Below are positions 16,177 through 23,539 of a stretch of 30,102 nt of DNA, in pieces. The stretch's first letter is position 1, and every line of letters begins with the position of its first letter. The notes under the pieces are model-generated. The model did not search any database and was not told the origin of the DNA. It saw only the letters and a list, made by a program, of their open reading frames with translations. This DNA is from JBAZKK01 sp041650795. GTDB taxonomy: Bacteria > Omnitrophota > Gorgyraeia > Gygaellales > Profunditerraquicolaceae. Location of the stretch: NCBI GenBank assembly GCA_041650795.1, contig JBAZKK010000014.1:1-30102 (forward strand). Direction: 5' to 3'. The position numbers were made by a program, and so were the translations under genes.

Positions 16177-17403
16177 TTATATAGGTTTATCATCGCCATC
16201 GAGCTTTAGGATAGCTTCTATCAGCTTATCTGCGGTAGGCGGGCATCCCGCGATAAAACATAATTTATTTTTTTCGGCAGCACCTTTCATGCAATTCCCC
16301 AGCAGTATCACCCTGCCGTGCCTGGGGGGGAGGCAGGAATTCCCCGAAAGTATATCCAGTCTTTGCAACAAGGTAAACTTCAGTATCTTGCGGAATAACT
16401 TAAAATTTCTAAATGCCTCCTTTTTCAGCTCCCCCATTAAATTGCTGCACCCCGAACAGGTCTTGTCAGTAATCCACATGTGGAATTTGAGCTTTCGGAA
16501 GCACTTCACCTTAGGGAAAAAGAAGCTTTTTTTTATTTGAACATGGGTTAGTCCGTCAACCTCGCATCTGTCCGTATCATTGCGTAGGTGCTTTACCAGG
16601 TCGGGGTTTATGCCCATAATCCTGCAGCAGGTGCGGTCAACTGCGTACATATCGCGCCCCATCACAATCAGGCCCAGATTTTTAACTTCTGTTCCGGTCG
16701 CGCCAGGGCCAAATCCTTCCAGGGCATTAGTGCCGTCAACGATGCAGAAATCCGGTTGTATCTTTTCCGACAATAACCTTATGTTTTCGTGCAGGTCTCC
16801 CGTGATATGCATGTTTCTTTTGCCGGGAAAATCCAGTAAGCCTTTTTGGTTCTTGACGCATAAGCTGACGGCGGTCTGGATATGTGTTTTTATTTTAGAG
16901 ACGTTTATATACTCGCATTCCTTTTCCAGCAGGAACTTCGGCAGGAAGAGATTGAAGTCCGGCAGCGATACGGCAGCCTTTTTGGCTTTGTTTAAATCCA
17001 GTAGTGCCACATTGTATTTTTTAGCCATTCTCCTGTAGCCGGTTACCTCAAATACCTTATTGACATCGCTGGGTATCGGGGATTCGCCTACGGTTATATC
17101 AGTGATTTTTATCTTTTTTAAATATTCTATAATCCCACCGACAACCTTCGGGTTTACTATGCAGGGGGAATCCGGTTTGTAAAAACCGCATATATTGGGT
17201 TTAATGAAAATCTTATTTTTGGCGGGAGTATAACGGATTTCATCCAGGAATTTCATTACTGCTTCTTCGATTGATTGCCGCCCTATTTTCCTTACGTAGA
17301 CCTTTGGCATGTTATTTTCTGGGGTAGCCGCCATGCGCAAAACCGGCTGTGCCGTTCTCAGTTCGTTGGTTAACTCCAGTTTAACTTGACGAATGACACT
17401 CAC
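16177..17403 (-). CDS. DUF362 family iron-sulfur protein
   Basis: The DUF362 core is clear: MPKVYVRKIG, IFIKPNICGFY, VVGGIIEYLKK, ITVGESPIP, INVSKIKTH, VSLCVKNQKGLLDFPGK and DFCIVDGTNALEGFGPGATG. The C-terminal part has CSGC, later GNC and a closing FIAGCPPTADKLIEAIL, which together look like a metal or Fe-S binding tail. The biochemical role of the family is mostly unknown; links to Fe-S or redox chemistry are suspected. The outer start is a GTG at 17403 (408 aa); the ATG at 17310 (MPKVYV) is where the conserved domain begins and may be the true start. Neither has a Shine-Dalgarno. It lies downstream of a minus-strand radical SAM gene. Confidence 0.85.
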   Translation of the reverse strand: MSVIRQVKLELTNELRTAQPVLRMAATPENNMPKVYVRKIGRQSIEEAVMKFLDEIRYTPAKNKIFIKPNICGFYKPDSPCIVNPKVVGGIIEYLKKIKITDITVGESPIPSDVNKVFEVTGYRRMAKKYNVALLDLNKAKKAAVSLPDFNLFLPKFLLEKECEYINVSKIKTHIQTAVSLCVKNQKGLLDFPGKRNMHITGDLHENIRLLSEKIQPDFCIVDGTNALEGFGPGATGTEVKNLGLIVMGRDMYAVDRTCCRIMGINPDLVKHLRNDTDRCEVDGLTHVQIKKSFFFPKVKCFRKLKFHMWITDKTCSGCSNLMGELKKEAFRNFKLFRKILKFTLLQRLDILSGNSCLPPRHGRVILLGNCMKGAAEKNKLCFIAGCPPTADKLIEAILKLDGDDKPI

Positions 17404-17514
17404 GCTATATGGCAGGTGTAATGCAAAAAGCGCTCCATATATGCGAGCAAAGTCACCATTTTGCTTATGATCCTTGTATTAATAATCTTCCTGTCGGGAT
17501 CCCCCTTATCTCAT

Positions 17515-18681
17515 TCAGTATCTTATATAATTCAACGCAGTGGTAATTAACGCCGCAGGGTTGAGCATGATATTGGTATATGAAACATTCGATAGATGGC
17601 AGGAGCATCGGTTTTGCCCGATCCCTTCGCGTATTATGTTTGTTGCTTTCGATAGCCATAATCCAGTAAAATCGTAATCGTGCTCCCTGAGGTTCCCCAT
17701 CGGTAATTTTTTGGTAGCGCAGGCCCATATTTCTCCGTAAGGATTTATCTGGCATGAGGCATAACCGGCATAGCAGGTAAGCGGTTTTTTATTAAACCTC
17801 AAGGCGTTGCTTATGGAGTTATAGTAAGTTATCCTGAATGCCTTCCTGATTCTATCAATGGATTTTTTTCTCTCGGATTTAATTTTGGAAAGATAGAAAT
17901 CAAGCGCTTCCAAATAATCAAGTTTGCTCTCAAAGAATTCGCAGGTTTCATTGGAGTATTCTTCTCTTACCTGGGCGTCTTCTATGATGTAGGATTTCGG
18001 CCTCAGGTTTTCCTTTATCCAGCCGTAAATATGCGGAAAATCTTCTAGGTTATACCTCGAGAGTACGGTATGGACTCCTGCTGTAAAATTTGGGTTCTTC
18101 AGCGAATCAAGGAGGTCGATAGTCCGGCGAAGGGATTCGAAGTTGCCGTTTAATCCCCTTATCTCGTCGTGTTTTTCCCCGATATGGTCCAGCGAGAGGT
18201 TAAGTATGAATTGTATGCTGGGGTAACTTTTGACTAATTTCCCCATGATTGCGGATATCTCGGAGGGTTGAGAGCCGTTGGAAGGGATATTGAGTATTCT
18301 GGGGCGCAGGGAGCGACAAATATTATGAAGTATTTCAGAGAAGTCTTCTCTTAAAAATGGCTCGCCGCCCCCCGCCGTTACCCAGTAGGCTTTATTTATG
18401 GATTTGAAGATCTTCTTATATTCCTCCAGGGTTAATTCTTTCTGTTCGTTCTCCCGATGCTTCCAGATAAAGCAGGTTTTGCACCTGGAATTGCATTTGG
18501 ACGTTACAACAAAAACTATATTTGACGGCAGGATGGTGGCTTTGCGGAATCTCCTGTTTAGATAATACAAAGGCAGTTTATAAAATGGGAAATCATACAG
18601 CATATGCATGCGTCGTGTTAAACCGGAAGTTTGCGTTCCATCACAATAGCGATACAAATCAATCTTTACATAATAATACAT
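17515..18681 (-). CDS. Radical SAM protein with SPASM-like C-terminus
   Basis: A 388-aa radical SAM enzyme. The cluster motif is C63-x3-C67-x2-C70 (CNSRCKTC), followed by VTAGGGEPFLREDF, NIPSNGSQPSE and FILNLSLDHIGEKHDEIRG. The C-terminus (about 300-365) carries a SPASM/twitch-like Cys set: CYAGYASCQINPYGEIWAC, MGNLRE, and CSC. SPASM proteins bind extra Fe-S clusters and often modify peptides, but similar proteins also lie in envelope sugar and lipid clusters. In-frame ATGs at 18609 and 18603 (residues 25 and 27) are alternative starts; none has a Shine-Dalgarno. It is transcribed in the same direction as DUF362, 111 bases upstream of it, and divergently from the coiled-coil gene. Confidence 0.86.
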   Translation of the reverse strand: MYYYVKIDLYRYCDGTQTSGLTRRMHMLYDFPFYKLPLYYLNRRFRKATILPSNIVFVVTSKCNSRCKTCFIWKHRENEQKELTLEEYKKIFKSINKAYWVTAGGGEPFLREDFSEILHNICRSLRPRILNIPSNGSQPSEISAIMGKLVKSYPSIQFILNLSLDHIGEKHDEIRGLNGNFESLRRTIDLLDSLKNPNFTAGVHTVLSRYNLEDFPHIYGWIKENLRPKSYIIEDAQVREEYSNETCEFFESKLDYLEALDFYLSKIKSERKKSIDRIRKAFRITYYNSISNALRFNKKPLTCYAGYASCQINPYGEIWACATKKLPMGNLREHDYDFTGLWLSKATNIIREGIGQNRCSCHLSNVSYTNIMLNPAALITTALNYIRY

Positions 18682-18856
18682 CCAAAGTTCCCATAAATCC
18701 AGAATAAAATACCGTTAAGTGAAACACGAAGGAAGTATTTTTGCTTTTGGCATCGTAGAAAGCCCCAAGCTTACGCAAAGCGCATTCCTTACCTTCGCTT
18801 ACGGAACTAACGGTAGCTTATGAAGTTATGCGTGGTTACGCCGGTAAAAATAGCAC

Positions 18857-18884
18857 TTGATTTTTATCTCGATGATGATATAAT
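18857..18884 (+). promoter_or_regulatory. Sigma-70 type promoter of the coiled-coil gene and aroA
   Basis: TTGATT (18857-18862), 16-base spacer, TATAAT (18879-18884) preceded by TGA, an extended -10. It lies 45 bases before the ATG at 18930, which has its own AAGGGGG Shine-Dalgarno (18919-18925). The rest of the 18682-18929 divergent gap shows nothing I recognise. Confidence 0.75.
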
Positions 18885-18929
18885 TAACAACTAAAAATAG
18901 GGTGTCTTCTATCTCTAGAAGGGGGAAAG

Positions 18930-19793
18930 ATGACCGAGAATGCCAAATCGCCCGTCTTAATACTGGTGGTATTAGTTTTTTTTACCCTCGCCTTAGCGGG
19001 GGGCGCATATTACCTTTTGCAGAAGGAACGCGCAAAGAGTCAGAGCCTGCAGGCCGAACTCGAGGACCTAAGGGGTAAGTACAGGGTTACAGAAGCAAAA
19101 TTAGAGGAATCCAAGAAGTACGCTAGCGAAGTTGATGATAAGTTTAAGGCCGCACAGGAACAGGTAGATACCTTAACCCGTCAGTTGGAATCGGAAAAGG
19201 CGGATAAAGCTCAGGCTCTTACCAGGCTGGAGCAGCTTACAACGGAATTGAATAAACAGAAGGAGTTGCGTTCGTCCCTGGAGACTAAATACCAGCAGGC
19301 CCAGGAAGAAACATCCAAGATTCAGTCCCAGCTCAGGGAGCTCCAGGACAAAAAGAAGGAGCTCGAATCCAAGATTCAAGAACTTCAAGCCAAGGCTGAG
19401 CAGCTAGGGCAGCAGGGCGCACAGCCAGAGCAGGATGTCAATCTGGGGAAGGTGGTTGTGGAGGGCGGTGCTGTTGAAGATACCCCTGCCGCCGCTGCGC
19501 CTGAGGCATCCGTGGCTGCCACGGAAGGGCCCCAGTCTCCCAGAAAGAATAGCTCTATCCCCGAAGGCAAGGTCCTGGTGGTAAACAGGGATTATAATTT
19601 CGCTGTAATAAACCTCGGAAGCAAAGACGGGGTCAGGATTGACGATATCTTTACGGTTTATCGCGGCAAGAAAAAGCTCGGCGATATCAAGATTGAAAAG
19701 ATACATGATTCCATGTCCGCCGGGACATTCCTTGCTCCGCAGCTCAAAGATAAGATTAATGAGGGCGACAGGGTTATTCCGAGCGCCAAATGA
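18930..19793 (+). CDS. Membrane-anchored coiled-coil protein with C-terminal beta domain, unknown function
   Basis: I do not recognise a named family. The 287-aa product has a hydrophobic helix at about 8-30 with no lipobox, so it is probably an N-in anchor. A long charged coiled coil follows (about 31-165, Glu/Gln/Lys/Leu-rich heptads). Next come an Ala/Pro/Glu-rich linker (about 166-210) and a small C-terminal domain (about 211-287: GKVLVVNRDYNFAVINLGS, DIFTVYRGKKKLGDIKIEKI, GDRVIP). That last pattern resembles the small beta-barrel at the C-terminus of FlgT-like and other envelope proteins. It overlaps aroA by ATGA and lies just upstream of mreB, so a role at the inner face of the envelope, perhaps as a spacer or scaffold, is a guess. 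Confidence 0.75.
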   Translation: MTENAKSPVLILVVLVFFTLALAGGAYYLLQKERAKSQSLQAELEDLRGKYRVTEAKLEESKKYASEVDDKFKAAQEQVDTLTRQLESEKADKAQALTRLEQLTTELNKQKELRSSLETKYQQAQEETSKIQSQLRELQDKKKELESKIQELQAKAEQLGQQGAQPEQDVNLGKVVVEGGAVEDTPAAAAPEASVAATEGPQSPRKNSSIPEGKVLVVNRDYNFAVINLGSKDGVRIDDIFTVYRGKKKLGDIKIEKIHDSMSAGTFLAPQLKDKINEGDRVIPSAK

Positions 19794-21115
19794 AGCCATT
19801 TTTAGTAAAGCCTGCGCTTACCGTTCCCCGCAGCAGGTTATCCCTCCCCGGAGATAAATCCATAGCCCACCGTGCGATAATCCTCAGTTCTTTAGCATCC
19901 GGCACTACCATCATCAGAAACTTTCCGGCAAATGAAGACTGCCTTTATACGTTGGAGGCTTTCCGGAAATTAGGTGTAAGGATAGCGTCACGGGGTAAAT
20001 ACATTAAGGTTTACGGCAGGGGTTCCGGCGTCTTCAGGAGGCCCCGCAGCGCCATCTTCGTGGGGAATTCCGGCACAACCATGCGTTTGATGATGGGGGT
20101 TCTGGCGGGGTGCAACTTCAGGGTTAAATTGTCTGCCGCAAAATCCCTTAGCGCAAGGCCGATGCTGCGGGTCAGCGCGCCCCTGAGGATGATGGGCGCG
20201 AGGGTAACCTGCCGCAGGTTTTCTTCTAAAAAAGAGGAATACCCGCCGGTTGTTCTCCACGGCAAGAATGTCCTTTTACCGGTAACATACAGGATCCCCG
20301 TTGCCTCGGCGCAGGTAAAATCAGCAATATTACTGGCGGCATTGAATGCCGACGGCCTCACCCGTTTAACAGAGCCCCTGGCGACCCGCGACCACACCGA
20401 GCGGATGCTGCGGTTTTTTGACGCTGGCATTAAAACCAGCGGCAGGGTTATTTTTCTCAAAGGCAAAAGTGCATTGCGCTCGCCGGGGATTCTTTATATA
20501 CCGGCAGACATCTCTTCCGCCAGTTTCTTTATGGTGCTGGCTGCAATAATAGCAGGTTCCAGGATTTCAATCACGAGGGTCGGCCTTAATCCTTCGCGCC
20601 TGGGAATCCTGAGGGTCTTAAAACGCATGGGCGCGGATATCAAGGTCAAGAAATGCATCCTCAAGAGCGCAGGGTTCGAGCCCCTGGGGGATATTACAGT
20701 CAAGGGTGGAGTATTAAGGCCGGTACGGGTCAGCGCAAGGGAGATACCTTCCCTTATTGACGAGCTTCCGCTTTTGATGGTAGCCGCTTGCTTTGCCGAC
20801 GGGGTCAGCGTCTTTAAGGGCGCAGAGGAATTGCGCGTTAAAGAGACCGACCGCATTTATTCTGTATCCTCCAACCTTAAGCGCATGGGCGCGGATGTGC
20901 GGGTTGCAAGCAGGGGTGGTTTAGATACGGTTATAATCCGCGGAGGCAGGGTTTTAAAAGGGTGCCGTATCAGGAGTTTTGGGGACCACCGCACTGCCAT
21001 GAGCATGGTGATTGCCGCTTTGGCAGCCACCGGCAATAGCGTTTTGGATGACCCCGGGTGCATAAACAAGTCTTTTCCGGGATTTCTCTCTATCCTTAAG
21101 AGAATATTGAGATAA
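19790..21115 (+). CDS. aroA: 3-phosphoshikimate 1-carboxyvinyltransferase (EPSP synthase)
   Basis: Transfers the enolpyruvyl group of PEP to shikimate-3-phosphate, step six of the shikimate pathway. The 441-aa product shows the family blocks in order: LPGDKSIAHRAI with K23, S24 and R28 for substrate binding, then GNSGTTMRLMMGVLAG, LSARPMLRVSAPLRMMGA, SAQVKSAILLAAL, TRDHTERML, LIDELPLLMVAA with the catalytic Asp, LRVKETDRI, and FGDHRTAMSMVIAAL. MurA is excluded by the GDKS and DHTE motifs. The ATG shares bases with the stop of the preceding coiled-coil gene, so the two are translationally coupled. Next comes the mreB promoter. Confidence 0.96.
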   Translation: MKPFLVKPALTVPRSRLSLPGDKSIAHRAIILSSLASGTTIIRNFPANEDCLYTLEAFRKLGVRIASRGKYIKVYGRGSGVFRRPRSAIFVGNSGTTMRLMMGVLAGCNFRVKLSAAKSLSARPMLRVSAPLRMMGARVTCRRFSSKKEEYPPVVLHGKNVLLPVTYRIPVASAQVKSAILLAALNADGLTRLTEPLATRDHTERMLRFFDAGIKTSGRVIFLKGKSALRSPGILYIPADISSASFFMVLAAIIAGSRISITRVGLNPSRLGILRVLKRMGADIKVKKCILKSAGFEPLGDITVKGGVLRPVRVSAREIPSLIDELPLLMVAACFADGVSVFKGAEELRVKETDRIYSVSSNLKRMGADVRVASRGGLDTVIIRGGRVLKGCRIRSFGDHRTAMSMVIAALAATGNSVLDDPGCINKSFPGFLSILKRILR

Positions 21116-21134
21116 AAGTTACCTAACTTTTTAT

Positions 21135-21163
21135 TTGACATATATTTTAATCTCTGGTAGAAT
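21135..21163 (+). promoter_or_regulatory. Sigma-70 type promoter of the mreB-rodA operon
   Basis: Perfect TTGACA (21135-21140), 17-base spacer, TAGAAT (21158-21163) preceded by TGG. The leader of about 19 bases carries a short inverted repeat (CTACT/AGTAG around 21169-21179) that overlaps the AGGAG Shine-Dalgarno at 21178-21182. This could reduce mreB translation slightly. Confidence 0.85.
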
Positions 21164-21188
21164 GCTTCTACTCAAGTAGGAGAGTTGT

Positions 21189-22262
21189 ATGCAGAAATTT
21201 AAACATACCGCAAAAAAGTTTTTAAACTACATCCTGGGCTTATTCTCCAATGATATGGGGATTGACCTTGGCACCGCCAGTACCCTGGTTTATGTAAAGG
21301 GGGACGGCGTAGTGCTTTGCGAGCCTTCAGTAGTGGCAATTGAGCGCGGGACAACCCATGTGTTGGCAGTAGGGGAAGAAGCTAAGCGCATGCTTGGGCG
21401 TACCCCCGGTAATATCGTGGCTATCCGGCCGATGAAAGACGGGGTGATTGCGGATTTTGAGATTACTGAGGCGATGCTGCGTTATTTCATCAAAAAGGTG
21501 CACAACCACCGTGTGTTGGTGAGGCCGCGCATCGTGATTGCAATACCTTCCGGTATTACGGAAGTTGAAAAACGCGCGGTGAAGGATTCCGCAGAGCGTG
21601 CCGGAGCCCGCGAGGTATTTCTTATCGAGGAACCGGTGGCAGCAGCCATAGGCGTAGGGCTTCCCATACAGGAACCGCGGGGGAATATGATTATTGATAT
21701 CGGGGGCGGTACCACGGAAATCGCAGTTATTTCATTGGCGGGTATCGTATTTTCCAAGTCCATCCGTATCGGCGGCGATGAAATGGATGAAGCAATTATA
21801 GAATATTTGAAGAAGACTTATAACTTGATGGTCGGCGAGCGTACCGCCGAAGAGATCAAGATCAAGGTTGGATCAGCTTATCCTCTCGAGGAGGAGATGA
21901 GCCTGGAGGTGAAGGGCAGGGACTTGGTTGCCGGCTTGCCAAAGACCGTTACCATTACCTCGGAGGAAGTCAGGGAAGCTTTGCAGGAGCCGCTGCGCGC
22001 CATCGTGGAGGTAACAAAGATGTCACTGGAGAGGACTCCTCCGGAACTTGCCGCTGATTTGATTGAGCAGGGTATTGTCATGGCAGGAGGAGGGGCCTTG
22101 CTGCGCGGGTTGGATAAGCTGATATCGGAAGAAACCGGCCTGCCGGTTCACGTGGCCGATGATTCTCTTTCTGCGGTAGTCAACGGTACGGGCAAGGTGC
22201 TGGGCGAAATAAAATATCTTAAGAAGGTTACGGTTTCCATCAAATCAGATACCTACGCTTAA
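21189..22262 (+). CDS. mreB: Rod shape-determining protein MreB
   Basis: Bacterial actin that forms membrane-bound filaments and directs lateral wall synthesis. The 357-aa product has phosphate-1 MGIDLGTASTLVYVKG, RPMKDGVIADFEITEAML, IAIPSGITEVEKRAV, EEPVAAAIG, phosphate-2 DIGGGTTEIAVIS and the adenosine motif MAGGGALLRGLD. The N-terminus has about 15 extra residues (MQKFKHTAKKFLNYI) before the usual GLFSNDMGIDLG. There is no alternative start between, and the promoter and AGGAG support this ATG; the extension may form a basic amphipathic membrane-binding helix. It is the first gene of mreB-mreC-mreD-mrdA-rodA. Confidence 0.97.
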   Translation: MQKFKHTAKKFLNYILGLFSNDMGIDLGTASTLVYVKGDGVVLCEPSVVAIERGTTHVLAVGEEAKRMLGRTPGNIVAIRPMKDGVIADFEITEAMLRYFIKKVHNHRVLVRPRIVIAIPSGITEVEKRAVKDSAERAGAREVFLIEEPVAAAIGVGLPIQEPRGNMIIDIGGGTTEIAVISLAGIVFSKSIRIGGDEMDEAIIEYLKKTYNLMVGERTAEEIKIKVGSAYPLEEEMSLEVKGRDLVAGLPKTVTITSEEVREALQEPLRAIVEVTKMSLERTPPELAADLIEQGIVMAGGGALLRGLDKLISEETGLPVHVADDSLSAVVNGTGKVLGEIKYLKKVTVSIKSDTYA

Positions 22263-22280
22263 TTTCTTAATCCCCCGGAT

Positions 22281-23057
22281 GTGTTTGCCTTCAAAAAGAA
22301 AAAAAATCTAATCTATATCGCGTTTGCGGTTCTGCTGTTTTTGGCTGCGAATCTCACCCCTGTAGTAAGAACCCCGGTATTTAACATCCTCAAAATTCCC
22401 CTTGTTTTGTTTTCTGCTTTAGGCCGCGAAGCAGGAGGGATCATTTTCTATCATCGCAACATGAAGGAGAATGCCCGGCTTAAAAATGAGCTGGATTTCC
22501 TGAAGCAGAAGATCGTTGCCTTAAACGAAATTTATCTTGAGAACATGCGCCTGAAAAGCCTGCTTGCCTTTAAAGAGAAGTCCTCCTATAAGATAGTGGC
22601 GGCAGCGCGGGTAATCGGTCGCTCCGCAGACAATTGGTCCTCGGTGATTATAATCGATAAAGGCGCCAAGCACGGCATACGCCGCGGGATGGTGGCAATG
22701 ACGTATCTTGGCCTGGCAGGCCGCGTAATCGAGACCGCTTCGTTTACCAGCAAGGTCATGCTGATCAATGACCCTAACCTCGGCGTCTCCGCGTTTATAC
22801 AGCGTAGCCGCCAGGAAGGGCTGGTATCCGGAACCCTGGGTAATTCCCTGATTATGCGTTACTTAAGCAATGACGCAGATGTCAAGGTATCTGATACCGT
22901 TATTACCTCCGGGCTTACTGAGGTCTACCCTAAAGGCATACCTATCGGTAAAGTGGTCGAGGTGGGAGAGGAATTTTCCGGATTAGGACGTTATTGCGTA
23001 ATACGCCCGGCAGTCAATACCTCCAATGTAGAAGAGGTCCTGATAGTCATACCATGA
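22281..23057 (+). CDS. mreC: Rod shape-determining protein MreC
   Basis: Bitopic elongasome protein that activates PBP2-RodA in the periplasm. It is 258 aa, with a basic N-terminus (MFAFKKKKN), a transmembrane helix at about 10-29, a coiled coil at about 55-92 (HRNMKENARLKNELDFLKQK), and the two-barrel beta domain with VIGRSADNWSSVIIIDKGAKHGI, GLAGRVIETASFTSKVMLINDPN and SGLTEVYPKGIPIGKV. The start is a GTG at 22281, 18 bases after mreB. The TGA overlaps the mreD ATG. Length and domain order are normal for the family. Confidence 0.94.
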   Translation: MFAFKKKKNLIYIAFAVLLFLAANLTPVVRTPVFNILKIPLVLFSALGREAGGIIFYHRNMKENARLKNELDFLKQKIVALNEIYLENMRLKSLLAFKEKSSYKIVAAARVIGRSADNWSSVIIIDKGAKHGIRRGMVAMTYLGLAGRVIETASFTSKVMLINDPNLGVSAFIQRSRQEGLVSGTLGNSLIMRYLSNDADVKVSDTVITSGLTEVYPKGIPIGKVVEVGEEFSGLGRYCVIRPAVNTSNVEEVLIVIP

Positions 23058-23527
23058 AAAGATGGTTTTCCATCTCGGTCGTCTTTGCGGCAGTCCTGCT
23101 GCAGGTAATGTTGATAGACCGCTTCAAAATTTTCGGAGCCAAGCCGGATTTGATTTTGATAGCCCTGGTTATTATGGCGGGATTATATCTTTTCCAGCTG
23201 CCGTGGCTGTTGGTGCTGGCGTTCATTTCAGGCGCCTTGAAGGACATCTTTAGCGGCAATGCCTTCGGTGTCAATACCGTTCTTTTTTGCTGCTTTGCGG
23301 TTTTGATAGTGCGGGTTTCCAGGAGGATATCTATTGAGGGGAAACTGCGCCGCGCCGCACTCATTCTGGCAATTGCGCTTCTGGATGCTGTCGGTGTCAG
23401 GGTATTCTCCGTGTTCTTGGGCAGCTCTGCGTCCTGGGGCATATTCCTGCGCATCAGTTTATTAAGCTCTCTTTACACCGCGTTGCTTTCGCTCTTGATA
23501 ATGAGAATACCGCATCTGGAGCCTTAA
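23054..23527 (+). CDS. mreD: Rod shape-determining protein MreD
   Basis: Small polytopic inner-membrane protein of the elongasome. With the ATG at 23054 (ATGA overlap with mreC) it is 157 aa; a longer reading from 22994 would lie inside mreC and adds no hydrophobic segment, so I reject it. About five hydrophobic helices are visible, with the typical weak family pattern KPDLILIALVIMAGLY, then a SGALKDIFSGNAFGVNTVLF block, which corresponds to the G..D...G...G.N...Y signature of MreD. Identification rests on topology, this block and position between mreC and mrdA. Confidence 0.88.
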   Translation: MKRWFSISVVFAAVLLQVMLIDRFKIFGAKPDLILIALVIMAGLYLFQLPWLLVLAFISGALKDIFSGNAFGVNTVLFCCFAVLIVRVSRRISIEGKLRRAALILAIALLDAVGVRVFSVFLGSSASWGIFLRISLLSSLYTALLSLLIMRIPHLEP

Positions 23528-23539
23528 GTTTATAAATCC

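Noticed and set aside
18682..18856. Regulatory RNA or small gene in the divergent gap
   Set aside because: Repeated GCTTACG words are present, but I could find no stable stem, terminator or reading frame with a ribosome binding site.
22994..23053. Longer mreD start from a TTG inside mreC
   Set aside because: The extra 20 residues are hydrophilic and lie over the mreC end; the ATG at 23054 forms an ATGA overlap typical of this operon.
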